Shown piece after piece: positions 46,988 through 59,760 of a stretch of DNA of 64,000 nucleotides. Source of the DNA: Toxotes chatareus (Eukaryota; Chordata; Actinopteri; Toxotidae); assembly GCA_016801885.1 (NCBI GenBank), contig CM028896.1, positions 16,276,501-16,340,500 of the forward strand, written 5' to 3'. Within the stretch, counting starts at the first letter, position 1. The number at the start of each line of letters is the position of its first letter. Made by a program: the position numbers and the translations under genes. The notes beneath the pieces are model-generated. The model saw nothing but the letters and a program-made list of their open reading frames with translations. It searched no databases and had not been told where the DNA came from.

Positions 46988-49900
46988 ATGAAACTCAAAG
47001 AGATCAACCGCACGGCCATCCAGAGCTGGAGTCCTGCTCAGCACCACCCCATCTACCTGGCTACAGGTACGAGCAAGTAACAAGGACCAGCACAGACCTG
47101 CTGCTGCTGCTTCTGCTGTCTGGTGTTTTGACTTTAGCACTTTATATAATTTTGTCAATGATTGTTTTATCTGAGCAGTAATTCAAAACCCCAAGATAAT
47201 CATTTTACTTCAGTGTAGCACGAGTAAAAGGAACAGTACCAGTATTACAGAACCTGTAATCATCAGGTATCAAAACATTTTCTGTTGATTGTCCAATCGA
47301 TTCATCGACTGACCCCTTCCTGCAGGAACATCAGCCCAGCAGCTGGATGCCTCCTTCAGCACCAATGCCTCCTTGGAGTTTTTCGAGCTGGACTTGGCTG
47401 AGCCATCTCTGGACATGAAGTCATGTGGCAGCTTCTCCTCCACTCACAGGTACTAAAAACTGCTGGCTGTGCTTTTCATGTTGTTGGCTGTTTTAGACCT
47501 GCAACTAAAAAATATTTTTATTATCTATGAATCTGTTGAGTCCAGAAACCAAAGATATTTAGTTAGACTTTTTTTCTAGGAAGATGAAATGAGTAACCAA
47601 TTTCTGTCAGTTGATAAATCTGCCAGTGGTTCTTGCTCCAGAAGTTTCTTTTTTTTTTAATTGTGCTGCTGTTCATCAGGCATGTGTTTTTTGTTTTTCT
47701 TTTCTGGCCACAGATACCACAAACTGGTGTGGGGTCCGTATGGAATGGACGCCGAAGGTCACCCGTCCGGTGTCCTTATCGCCGGAGGTGAGAACGGCAA
47801 CGTCATCCTGTACGACCCTGCAAAGATCATCGCTGGAGAGAGCGATGTGATCATCGCTGAGAGCGACAGGCACACGGGGCCAGTGAGAGCTCTCGATGTC
47901 AACCCGTTTCAGGTATGATCCATTAGATCCAGCGTCTATGAATTGAATGTCATGTGCATGTAACCTGCTGCTGTTCCTCATGTTGTGTTTTGTTTTCTGT
48001 TCATTGCAGACAAACCTGGTTGCATCAGGTGGGAATGAGTCTGAAATCTATATCTGGGACATGAACAACTTTGGTTCTCCTATGACACCAGGACCTAAAA
48101 CTCAGGTAGATTTTAACATCTGTCAGCCACACTTTACATTTAATTAAGACATAATCTGTATCTTCAGATGCATAGAAGTAATGATTTTAGCAGTTTGGGT
48201 GGCAATAAAAGCTCATGGCTTTGTCTTAAAGCCCCTGGAGGACATCAGCTGCGTGTCGTGGAACAGACAGGTCCAACACATCCTGGCCTCTGCCAGCCCG
48301 AGCGGCCGAGCCTCAGTGTGGGACCTTCGCAAGAATGACCTCATTATTAAAGTCAGCGACCACAGCAACAGAGTATGTTGTTCTTTCTGCAGTAAGATGA
48401 AGTCTTACAAACTAGGACTAAAGAAAGGTGTTTTATTTTCTCACTATCAAAAACGTTTGTGTGCCTGTCTTTGGTTTTAGATGCATTGCTCTGGACTGGC
48501 TTGGAACCCAGAAGTGGCCACTCAGCTGGTCTTGGCCTCAGAGGACGATCGGATGCCAGTGATCCAGATGTGGGACTTACGTTTTGCTACCTCTCCTCTC
48601 AAGATTCTTGAGAATCACTCACGGTAAATGCATCTATTAAATTTAGTTCCAAAAAATACAAAACTTTCATCTTCCTTTGTGGTTTTAAAGGATGTGGTTT
48701 GTGATATTTTCAGTGGATTTCTTAAATCATGTTGCTTTTTAAGCCATAATTGAACTGGTCTGTCTGTGCAGAGGGATCCTGTCCATCGCCTGGAGCTTGG
48801 CTGATCCCGAGCTGCTCCTGAGCTGTGGGAAGGACAACCGGATCCTGTGCTGGAATCCCAACACAGCAGAGGTAAAACCGTAAATGTCATTTAGACATGG
48901 ACTGATGAAGACCCGATGAAGAAACAACTGTTCTGTTGTTGTCCTCTAAATAAATGTCCTGCTTGACTCTTCAGGTGCTGTACGAGTTGCCCACCAGCAG
49001 CCAGTGGTGCTTTGACGTCCAGTGGTGTCCCAGGAACCCCGCGGTACTGTCGGCTGCGGGCTTTGACGGACACATCGACATCTATTCCATCATGGGAGGC
49101 AGCAGCCAGGCGCAGAGCCAGAGGCACGCCGACCAGGTAAGGTTATGTGCTGTAAACAGAGGGCGGCTGTGTAAATAACCTGACAGCATGTTCAACGTGA
49201 TTATTTTGAGTCGAACTGTGAAATGTAAAACACGTTAATGACCAAGCTGCATCCTGTGTGTGTGTTTTGTCATTTAATATCTTGAGCACACCAGAAGTGG
49301 GATTGTGTTGCGTCGTGCTGATTGAGCTCTGCAGCTTGTGACCAGTTTTATAATCTAACATTGTGCAGCGATGGAGGATGGACAGATCATTTGTTTTCAG
49401 GCATCTTAGTTCGTGTCTAACTTCACTCTGGGTGTCTGTTACAGATTAGCAACTCGTTTGGAAACATGGATCCTTTCGGCACCGGGCAAACGTTGCCCCC
49501 GCTGCAGCTGCCCCAGACCGCTGCCCCTCCAGCCACAGTAAACCCTCTGAAGAAGCCACCCAAGTGGATCTGCAGACCTGTTGGAGCCTCGTTTGCCGTG
49601 AGTCCCATTCCTTTACCTTTCACCAGCACCAGTGTTAGCCTTTCAGCATCAGAAACACTTACATTCTGTTGGCTTTGGTTCACTCGTAGTTTGGTGGGAA
49701 GCTGGTGTCTCTGGAGAACGGAAAGCCGAACGCTCAGCAGCCTCAGCAGCCCACGTCACACGTTGTACATATCAGTCAGGTTGTTACAGAAACAGCCTTT
49801 TTGAAGCGCTCCGATCAGCTGCAGGCCACTCTGAGCGCAGGCAGCTTCGTGGATTTCTGCCAGGAAAAGATTGATGCAGCTGAGAACGAGTTTGAAAAGA

Positions 49901-52900
49901 CCGTTTGGTCTTTCCTCAAGGTATGAAATTCTTTAAAAAGCCTGCTCTAAAAAGTCACAATAAACTTGAAAATATACAGTGTAGTTTCCAATAAATAATA
50001 GTACCATCACTCTTTAAGTTTATGTGACAATTTTTGTGTATTCAGGCTAATTTTGAAAGCGATATCCGCAACAAGTTCCTGGAGCTTCTGGGCTACAACA
50101 AAGAGGAGTTAGCCTTAAAGGTGAGATGTATTTTCTAGGCTACTGTTTTATTCATGTGATGCTGGATGCTGGTTTGACACTTTGATCTTTCAGTACATCT
50201 TGTGATTCATGTGTCCATCTGTTGTCAGATTTCAGCAGCACTGGAGGAGAAGCCTGCTGACCCTCTGAAGGTACGTTTGTTTAGATAAAAACAGAGGTTT
50301 CAAAACAACAGGTTGAGGTTTTATCTGGGGGGGGGGCACTGCTCTGATTCACTCTCATCGTCTCATAATGTTGTTTTCAGCTGCAGCAGGAAGCTGTTTT
50401 CAGAGGAGAAGCTCTGTTCACTACCTGCTCAGCAGCAAACAGCAGACAGACTCAGAGAGGAGCATTTAGCAGCTACAGACTATTCCCAGTTCATTGAGAT
50501 GCCTGTAAATCGCCCATTACCTCACCACGCCACATTTGTTCTTGCTAACTGTGCCGCACACATTCTTTCACTGACAGAATAACCACAATGAGCGACCGGC
50601 ACTGGCAGTAATTAGTGCCTCAGTTCTTAGCTGAGCTGCTGTAAACTCTCTGTCTCTCTGTCCTGTTTTGTAATAAGGAAGTGTTGCAATGACGCCTCTC
50701 GTCACTTCTACAAATACAGCTTCACTTTTTGAAACTGCTCAGATGAAGCTGGAATAATTTGCACACGCTGTCGAACACATTTGACTTTCCCCCAATGATC
50801 CCTGTCTGTGTTCATCTCAGCCTCCTCCGTCCTCTTCTTTACTTTAAATTTGAAATTCAGTTTTCATCTCTGTCTCTCCTTCATTACTCAGGTGGAGGAG
50901 CCTGCTCCCGCCGTCCTGCAGCCTTTACCAGGCCTCAGCCTCGTGCCGCCTGCTGACAATCCTGAGGCGGCGTTCGACGTGATCGCTGCGGCGAACCTTC
51001 AGCCGGCTGACACGCTTGAACCTGATGCCGCTCCTGAGGCAGAGGCTGAAGAGCCAGAGGCAGAACACCCGGAGGACGATGTTCTTCTCAATGAGACGGA
51101 AGAAATTATGGACCAGGTTCTCCCAGAGGGGGAGGCTGAGGAGGAGGGGGAGGAGATCCCATTAGAGGAGGTATAACTTCATCATTTAATATTTATATTC
51201 ATGTTTAGATGCTGTCTGTCTTCTGGTCTGACATCTAAATGACTGTTGAACTCATCTGATAGACACAAGAGTAAACACAGCTGGTTTGCACAGGTATTTA
51301 TGATTATAGAGTATATGATATTTAATCTGTATGTTTACATGATGGGTGATACATCACTATCACCCATCATGTATAGAAAACTGACGGTGGAGCTTCTGCC
51401 ACAACTGCATTTGTACAAGGATGATAATATTCTGTCACACACTTCAGCTGCTCCATGTTTGTTGATTATTGTCGGTCCCTGAAACCAGCTAATGGACTCA
51501 TTACCTCCAGCAACTGGACTTAAGTGTAGCAGTGGACTGTGATGGATTGTGGGATACACTTAGCTTTGTATACTGGGATATTAATGTGCATCCAGTGAGT
51601 GTTAAGCGCATTGTGAGTGGGCAGTATTCACGCGTGGGTACAGGGCCTGACACCTGACACCTGTGTAGGGGCCTTTTAAATGTGACAAACCGTATAATCG
51701 GGTTGTTTCTGTTAGTTTTACTTTTCTTGCTGTGGGAGACGGATTCTTGGTTTGTCAGTCCACAACTTTAGTCCAGACTGAAATAAACTATTGGACAGAG
51801 GACAAAGAATAATACAGGAGCTTTTCTCATGTCCTCAGCCGTCGCTCTGAGGTGGTTGGTTAAATTAACAAAAAATGAATATTGCCTAATAACATAAAAA
51901 ATACACAATAAACCCAAACCAGTAATTATTGTTTATTATGTATTATTGTTTTATTATCTGATTACTTGTTGGGGTTCATTGTGTGCCCACACACACACTG
52001 GTGTATTTTTAGTGTGTTCATCATCATGAGATGTTTCTCTGTTGTTTCAGGAGGTGGCTGCACTGGTGGAGGAGGAGTCCAGTCCAGCTGAGACCTCAGC
52101 TCCAGTTCAGGAGCCCACTCCGGTCCCAGCCCCAGCTCCAACCCCTGCAGGAGGCGTCAGTCTCAGCATCAGTCAAGGTAACAGCTCTGTCTGTGTTTAA
52201 GACCTGTGGCTGTAGTGTTTGATTATTGTAGAATATTTACACCTTTTTGTTTCCCTGCAAGATGTGGACGGGCTGATCACACAGGCTCTGCTGACCGGAG
52301 ACTTCGAGGGAGCTGTGGACCTCTGTCTCCATGACAACCGGATGGCAGACAGCATCATCCTGGCCATCGCCGGAGGGGCCGAACTCTTAGAGAAAACCCA
52401 GAAGAAATATTTCACGAAAACACACAGCAAGATAACAAAGGTGTGTAACAGTTTCTGAGGTTTTATGAAGTGCGGGTTCGTTGTCAGTGATATAACTGTG
52501 TTTTTGTTTTCCTGCAGCTGATCAGTGCAGTGGTGATGAAAGACTGGCATGACATCCTGAAGACGTGTGACCTGCAGAACTGGAGGGAGGCTCTAGCTGC
52601 CGTCATGACCTACGCTCAGCCTGAGGAGTTCTCCTCCCTCTGTGGTTGGTTCACATGTGTTTTGTTGTTTGATATCAGGGGTCAGCTGCCTTCTGTCTCT
52701 CAGCCATGAACTTATTCCCTCTAAGTGAACGTCTCTGTTTGTTAGACCTCCTCGGGGGCAGACTGGAAGCAGCAGAGGACGCTCAGCTGCAGGCTCAGGC
52801 CTGTCTGTGCTACATCTGTGCTGGCAACGTGGAGAAACTCGTGTCTTGTTGGACCAGAGCTCAGAACGGACACTGTCCTCTCTCCCTCCAGGTGTGTTGA

Positions 52901-55900
52901 GAGAGTCACACCAGCTCTGTATCTAAGGCCCCGTTCAGACCTGACATTAACCTGCGTCTCCAGTCACCACCTGTGATTGGATCTCACTTCCCTGCTTTAT
53001 ATGCAAATAACCACGTGCATCACATCCATTTGCAAGTTTCCGAATGTTTCTCCGTGTTTCTGTCCCTCAGGATCTGGTGGAGAAGGTGGTGGTGCTGCGT
53101 CGTGCAGTGGAGCAGACCCAGCGCTCTGGTCCCGCTGCTGTTGGCATCCTGCTGGCTGAGAAGATGAGCCAGTACGCCAGCCTGCTGGCCTCGCAGGGCA
53201 GTCTGTCCACTGCCATCGCCTACCTGCCTGACAACACCAACCAGGTATGTAACACAAACTGCAGTTGCACTAGAACTTAATAAAAAAAGATGTAACTTAG
53301 AGTTTACACAGTTCAAATGTACCTGTCCTGTTTTGTCCCCTGCAGGTTGCCGTACAGCAGCTTCGTGACCGTCTCGGTCGGGCTCTGGGACAGCAGGCGG
53401 TGGCTCCTGCAGCTCCAGTGCAAACCCAGAGAGCTCGGTCTCAGCAACCTGCCCCTCAGGCTCAGCACGGCTCGGCCCTGCCCCGGCATCCCTTCACCCC
53501 GGTGCAGCCCGCCATGGTGCCTCAGCCCACGCCGGCAGCTCCGGTTCCCATGCTCACACCTGCCTCTGCCTCTGCACAGCCGCAGTATTACCAGCCAGTA
53601 TGTTCCTCTTATTTATTATTATTATTATTATTATTTTTAACAGTTCTTCACTTTGAAGATTTAAAATGCAAAACAAACCACTAAGAATATTAATAAAAAT
53701 CAAAATAAAACAGTCTAATACTAAAAAAGTTTGAAATAATAAACAATGAAAATTCAAGTGATTGAAACGATTTTGCAAATCTGAGCTCATCAAATGGTCG
53801 TAGATGAAACTTAGCTCTGCCCTTAATCAGGTGTTCACATCAATACTTTTTCACGCTCCAATGATTAATGGGATTTACTGCGTGATTGCACAGATCAGTC
53901 TTCACATGCTAAATCTCTCAGCCTTTCCTGACATGCATGCTGAGACTGCCAACTAATACAAATCAGTGAAACTGGCAAAAAATCTAAACAAACAGTGTTT
54001 TACTCTGAGGTTACGTCTCTCACCTTTGTATTTAATCACCTGCAGACACATGTAGGAAAACTGTTTGCACACGTTGTTTGTTTATACCTTTAGTTGTGGG
54101 AAATGGCGTCTGAATGACTTTTGTGTGTTCATATTGTTGTAACGTGGCTTCTGGAGTTTTTATGTTCAGATTTTTAACTGTTAGACATCAGGATTCACTG
54201 AGATTTAAGTCGGGTGTTTATTAAACCTGAGCTCTGACCGCTCTTTTCTACATCTCCACACCAACTAACCACCTGGAGAAGTGCTCGTTGCACTTTGCTG
54301 TTGTGTGTTCATTGACTGGAATTCCATTGTAGCCAGGGTTTAAATTCCATGCTGAGCACCAGATATTAATGATAAATGTGCTGTGTGTTTATTCCACCTG
54401 TGCTTGGGAGAAAAGGACTTTACAAACTTTGTTTTCATGTTTTGTTTTGTTTTTTGGTTCCTGTTATTTGAGCCCTGGCTCTTATTACGTCCTCTCTCGT
54501 GTTCGCTGGTCCAATGCTCGTGCATTGTGGCGTTGTGGTGTTGTTTGGTGTTTTCCCTCCCCTTGCTGCGGCCATCATTGGTATGTGCCGTGTGTCTCTG
54601 TGTGCTTCAGGTGAGGGCTGCCTCCACTGTCACCTCCTGGAGTAACCAAACTCCCACAGCCCTCCCCAATGTCCCTCCTCCTCTTCAAGTAGGCAACGCC
54701 TCAGACCAGCAGGTACACATTCTGAGCACCCATCCAACCTCGACACACACCTTTGCTGATGTTCGTGCACGCAGATGACTTCAAACTGTTTTCACTGATC
54801 GAACCAACGCCTGAAATCTTAAACTCCTCTTTGGCTACTGTGCTGTCAGTGGTAATGCCTTCCCCCCCGCAGCTGCCCATCGCCGCCCCACTTCCTGTTG
54901 ATACTCTGACTGTTTTCTCCGTCTGCTGTGATTCATGCGCTCCATTCAGTCTCCCGTTTGACTCTCCTGCACCTCCATTATTAACGTGATTTACTGCATG
55001 ACTCGTCACGTTCTCAATCTGTTCTTAGCTGTCAAACAAAATGCTACTGAACCGCAGCAGTTACATGAATTTTATTTGTGAATTTTCTCACTCACAAAAG
55101 AGCAGAAGCTTTCCTGTGTCTCCAACACTAAACTCTGTCCTCACACTCTGTCCTCTGTCCTCACACGGGGGTAAAAGCCTGGCTCCAACCTCTTCTGCAG
55201 AGCTCAGTGAACAGTTCTCTGTCTTTTGTTTTGAACGGTTTCATATTTCTTTTTGTGGTGTTTTGCAGGTGGAGCCTTCAAACGCCATGTATGGGATGCC
55301 GGCCTCCGGCGCAGCCGCTGCACCTCCGGCCTCCTCCACTCCTGCGTACATGTACTCCCATCAGTACCAGCGTAAGTGTTTAACGGCCACTGAAGCCGGG
55401 AGAGTTAGCTCTGTGCTACCAGGGTCATTGAGTTTAGAAGATAATCTCTGATATGGCGAGAAAAGCAGCGTCTCTGAGCGTATAACACGCTGTCATCAAG
55501 CAACCCTGTTTCCTAAAAATGACGTTTATACACAGGTAATTTGTGGTAACCCAGTGAGAAGGTTTTACGTTGGTCACGTTTACATTTAGAAAACTTAAAG
55601 CAGTGAAAAGGTTTTCAGAGTCCGTGCAGAGCGGAAAAGGAACTGAACTACGTATGATCTTGTACATTAGACAAACATCTGCACGTTCACAGGAAACAGG
55701 GTTGCATCAGAATGCGACACATGAGCCTCCTCTCGTCTTTAAAACACAGGCAAACATTTTCTTGTGGAATTGTTTGCTCTTTGGTATCTGATCTCCTCCG
55801 TGCTGCTGTACTCAGTGTCACTCACTAACAAAACGATAAAGTCTTGGTTGAATAACTTTTATCTCTTTGCCTGTTGAGTCTTTTGTGACCTACAAGCTAC

Positions 55901-58411
55901 ACGTAAAGCACTTTAGCATGAAACGTTCTCTAACGAGTCTTTGTGTGTTTTTTTACTGTGAGTTTCCTGTTGCATGATGCAGTTTGTATAACATGCAACA
56001 GTTTTTCTCTAACAGCATCTGTTGTTTCCTGTGTGACCCCCAGCCTACCCCCAGGTCAACCAGTACCCACCTGGAGCTGGGGGGGCACCTATCTATCAGC
56101 CTCTTCAGTACTCCTCCTCTGCTGCTCCTCCTCCTCCAGCAGAGCCCTCCTCCCCTCCTCACCCCCCTGGCTTTCTCTCTCAGTACACTCAGCCAGTACC
56201 TCCGTTCTATCCTGGACAACCTCCCATCAGCCACTGCCTGTCCTCCTCTCCTCCCTCCCATCCGCCTTTCTTTCCGACTGCCTCCTCCTCCTCCTCTTCC
56301 TCGTCCTTTCCCGCTCCTCCGTCCTCCGGAGCGTCTTTCCAGCATGGCGGGCCAGGATCTCCTGTGTCGTACATGCCTCTTCCTCCATCGAGCGGAGTCT
56401 CAGGTACACAGCTAGACCCTGACCCCAGGCTGATCCCCGCCTCTCAGAGAACAGGTCTGCATGGCTCTGATCATCCTCACAAGCTCACTCAGCTGCACAG
56501 AGACGTTATTACCTGAGTGATCATGATTATATTTCAGAATAATTCTTGCTTGAATCATTTATTTGAAAAAGTCCAACTTTGCTGAGACAAATTTTTTTCA
56601 CTGCTTGTTCCCGAATCGCTGAGACAAATTTGAAGCTGCAGCGAAAATGACTTTGATCGTTAAATGATTATGAAAGACATTATTTTAATCAGAATAAAAA
56701 TGTTTTATCAGCCACGTGTGGCAGCCAATCAGTGGGCTCGGTTTGAGGTGTTTAATTACAGTATCTGTCAAGTTTATGATCAAAGCTGCAGCTTAACAAA
56801 TGAACACGTTTCAGATCATAAAGCAGATAAAATAGACTGTACCCTGTTCGTGTGAGAGTGAGTGAATCATTAGGACTTTGGGTTTTTTCTGCAGGGCCTC
56901 AGAACGGCTGGAACGACCCCCCAGCTCTGAGCAGAGCACCAAAGAAGAAGGTAAGTTGGCTGAATGACTTATGTACCTGCATCGTGTCTGTAAACATATG
57001 ACACATCACACTGTTCAGGTGTGTAACTGTTGTTCTTCTCTGTCTCTGAGGATGTCGCAACAAATTCTGTTTATCATTATTCAGCACGTTCCAGAGAACT
57101 ACACCCCTCCTGCCCCCATCACTGCTCCCATCATGGCTCCGCTGGGCGCCGACCCCCAGGCCCAGCCCGTGTCCTCTGGGGCCCCTCAGGCCACGGTCCA
57201 GGGTGCGCACGGTGCCCAGGTCCCCTACTCAGGCATGCACCAGCAGCAGCTCTCACCTCCAGCCATGAACCCTGCGATGCCCAAGACCAGTATGGAGGGT
57301 GCACCGGGAGCACCTACTGGAGACCTCATACAGGTGAACAGGTCTCATGTGTCACAGAATATATCCATGGCTGGTTTCACTCAGTTGCATTTATGTTCAT
57401 TTATCTATAAGCTCTGCAGTGATAAGGAGCTCATGTCTGACACATACACTAATTAAACACCTGAAATGTCCTTATACCTGCTCATAACTGTGAAGTATTC
57501 TTACCCTGTTTGACCCGTTCAGCCTCTGCAGTCCATCCCAGCTGAGAAGATCATGAAGAAGCCGATCCCTGATGAGCACATGGTCCTGAAGATCACGTTC
57601 GAGGGGCTCATCCAGAAGTGCTTGGCCGTAGCTACAGACCCTGTGAGGCTCCCTGACGAGGACAACAACACAGCTTACCTCTGCTTTAACTCGGTGGATC
57701 ATTGTGTGTTGATGTTTAACTGAACTCTGTTTTATCTTTTCTCAGCAAACTAAGAGGAAGCTCGATGATGCCAACAAACGTCTGGAAGCACTTTATGACA
57801 AACTGAGAGAGCAGACGGTGAGTTTCCGACTTCACTCAAGGACAGGTCACATACAGAAAACGGGCAGAAAAGAAACCACACTGTACATGTGTAAATGTAC
57901 ATATATGTCTTTTATCACAGATCAGTAGCACTTCCTCTCCATGAAAATCAACTCAGCACTTTCTCAGATCATCAACCATGCATGTAAAATAACAGGCACC
58001 ACCCAGTCCTCACAGTCAGATCTGTCCACCCAGACAGAAAACAACCCTGAGGACCGTCCACAGCTTCATCTATAGCTCGTTCTGGCTCCTCCCGGGGCAG
58101 AAATGTGATTTAGGAAAAACTGGCTGCAGAATCTCCCGCTCTGAAAATGAAAACGAACATGTCCTTGCATCCTTCAAAATAACCGAGACCTCTGACTTCT
58201 CACTTACGCTTTCTGCTTCTCTGCTCTCCAGCTCTCTCCCGCCATCGTAGGAGGACTCCACAACATAGCCAGGACCATAGAGTCCCGATCCTACACGGAG
58301 GGCCTCAACATCCACACTCACATAGTCAGTAACAGCAACTTCAGCGAGACATCAGCGTTCATGCCCGTACTCAAGGTGGTGCTGACGCAGGCCAACAAAC
58401 TCGGGGTCTGA
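46988..58411 (+). CDS. sec31a: SEC31A, outer COPII coat subunit, 1,373 aa
   Basis: Partner of SEC13 in the outer cage of COPII vesicles at ER exit sites. Coding exons: 46988-47066, 47326-47449, 47714-47912, 48010-48105, 48232-48372, 48481-48623, 48772-48871, 48975-49136, 49445-49597, 49690-49920, 50046-50120, 50229-50270, 50892-51170, 52051-52177, 52262-52440, 52518-52644, 52746-52891, 53071-53244, 53346-53597, 54611-54712, 55269-55371, 56044-56454, 56895-56950, 57085-57333, 57523-57642, 57746-57817, 58232-58411; 4,122 bases in one frame. Start MKLKEINRTAIQSWSPAQ. WD40 propeller 1 to about 335 (GGENGNVILYDP, ASPSGRASVWDLRKND, PVIQMWDLRF). An acidic insert covers residues 516-650. The alpha-solenoid (about 651-860) has GLITQALLTGDFEGAVDLCLHDNRMAD. 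Then a Pro-rich linker, and the C-terminal helical domain ends SETSAFMPVLKVVLTQANKLGV. Human SEC31A is about 1,220 aa; the excess is mostly the acidic insert and linker. Confidence 0.95.
47488..47622. repeat. Dispersed repeat fragment in sec31a intron 3
   Basis: cctgcaactaaaaaatattt at the left and tctgtcagttgataaatctg at the right; both ends of the family with the centre deleted. Confidence 0.4.
51336..51373. repeat. Perfect 16-bp inverted repeat with 6-base loop in sec31a intron
   Basis: TACATGATGGGTGATA (51336-51351), loop catcac, then its exact complement TATCACCCATCATGTA (51358-51373). It lies in the intron between sec31a exons 51170 and 52051. Confidence 0.9.
53610..53636. repeat. (TTA)n microsatellite just after a sec31a donor
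   Basis: Starts 13 bases after the end of sec31a exon 20 (53597) and runs about 27 bases. Confidence 0.9.
54611..54712 (+). other. sec31a: sec31a exon 21, symmetric candidate cassette exon
   Basis: 102 bases, phase 0 on both sides, coding VRAASTVTSWSNQTPTALPN and so on. It corresponds to the human SEC31A exon beginning VRIAPTVTTWSNKTPTTLP, which is present only in some human isoforms. Skipping would keep frame and remove 34 residues of the Pro-rich linker. Confidence 0.65.
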
Positions 58412-59760
58412 TCCGGCAAAAAACAGAACTCCAGACTCGTCCTCGTCTTTGGCCGGTGGACGGTGGAGAGTGACCGGTCAGGGGTTAGAAATTGTTGGTC
58501 GCTTGTTTCAGAGGGAGCTCCGTTTGACTCGCAATGCAAATGATGAAGAATTCTGAGACGTATGAAAATACTGCTAGATTCTTCTTTGTGCCATTCACCT
58601 TTCCTGACACTCAACTCAAACACAAGCCATGATACCAGTCCCACTCAGTGGTGAAAGTAAACTCTGAGCCCTGTGCAAACACATTCACACAACAGTTAAA
58701 GGGCTAGAGACTGTTGAATTAAAATAAAGACCACCTTCATCCACCAACATGTCAACACTAAACATTTGTTCTTCATTCAGATTTGCAGCCATATGAATTA
58801 ATGTAAAATCTTTGAATAAATATGCAGCAGTCGAACTGAAGCATAACTAAAATCAATTCATAAATATAAATAAATAGAAAAGAAACAGGAAATTCAGGAA
58901 TTTTAAGGGCATTTCTCTGAGATCGCCAAAATAAATGTAGTTGATTCCTAAAGTTTCTGCTGTGACTGCAGCGCAGCAGGTTTTTGGCTCAGAACTGTGC
59001 GATGCTTGTTTCATCTTTATAGTCTTTCGATATTTGTGCACTACAACAATCCTCAGATACCTTATAATCATAAATATAAGTTTCTCTAAAAAGTACAAAA
59101 CCATGCTTCATTTTTTTTAACGTGTGAATGCATCATTGCCTGCATGTATTTGATAAGGAGGCTGCAGTTAGAATAGACAAGTGTGTTCATTTGAACAGCA
59201 GGAGACAGAATCTGGATTCATTTAAAAACAGGACACGATATTAGCTGTTAGACTTTAAACCAATAGTCCCTCTTTTAAGTATTTAAAGCTAAAGAAATGC
59301 TTGGAGGGCCAGTTCTTTTTCTACATGTACCTAATATGACATTTGCTTGGACTCTAAAGCTGCTTTTTCTGACTTACTTTCACCACTGGTGTCACTACAT
59401 ACAACACGTTGGACCAAGATGTTGTCAGTGTGTGGGATATGTCAATGCAAAGCAATGCAATCCCATCAGTTGAGGATGTTTAGTGATGTTTTTGTTTTTT
59501 AATTCTTCTTTGTTTTTTTTCTCAGTGTAATCCCGAGGCTCAGCAGAGTGCAATGGACTTTTTAAAAAGAGACTGTGCTTTTATGGAATTTTAAAGTATG
59601 CATGCTTAAACACCGCGCTAGCCGTCGTCTTTAATGGCATTCAAGGTAATTATCTGCTAATTAACTGGACACAGACTTGTACTTGATTTTCATTCCAACC
59701 ATAATGAGGGCTCCAGTCTGAGTGGTCAACCTCAGTTCATGTTGTTAATAAAAAATAAAA
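58412..59760 (+). other. sec31a: sec31a 3'UTR and downstream sequence
   Basis: No coding sequence after the TGA. AATAAA signals occur at 58723-58728, about 58814 and within the A-rich stretch near 59750. A first cleavage site shortly after 58750 is likely; later ones could extend the UTR to about 59.8 kb. Confidence 0.5.
58723..58728 (+). terminator. sec31a: Candidate first poly-A signal of sec31a
   Basis: AATAAA 312 bases after the stop codon. Further copies downstream allow alternative ends. Confidence 0.45.

Noticed and set aside
53600..54610. Further sec31a exon in the 1-kb intron after exon 20
   Set aside because: Exon 20 and exon 21 are both phase 0 and join cleanly to match the human isoform; no extra conserved coding segment was found between them.
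55953..56422. Long Arg/Gly-rich and Ser/Leu-rich frames around sec31a exon 23
   Set aside because: These are shadow frames of the Pro/Ser-rich coding exon, whose correct frame contains SSGASFQHGGPG as in human SEC31A.
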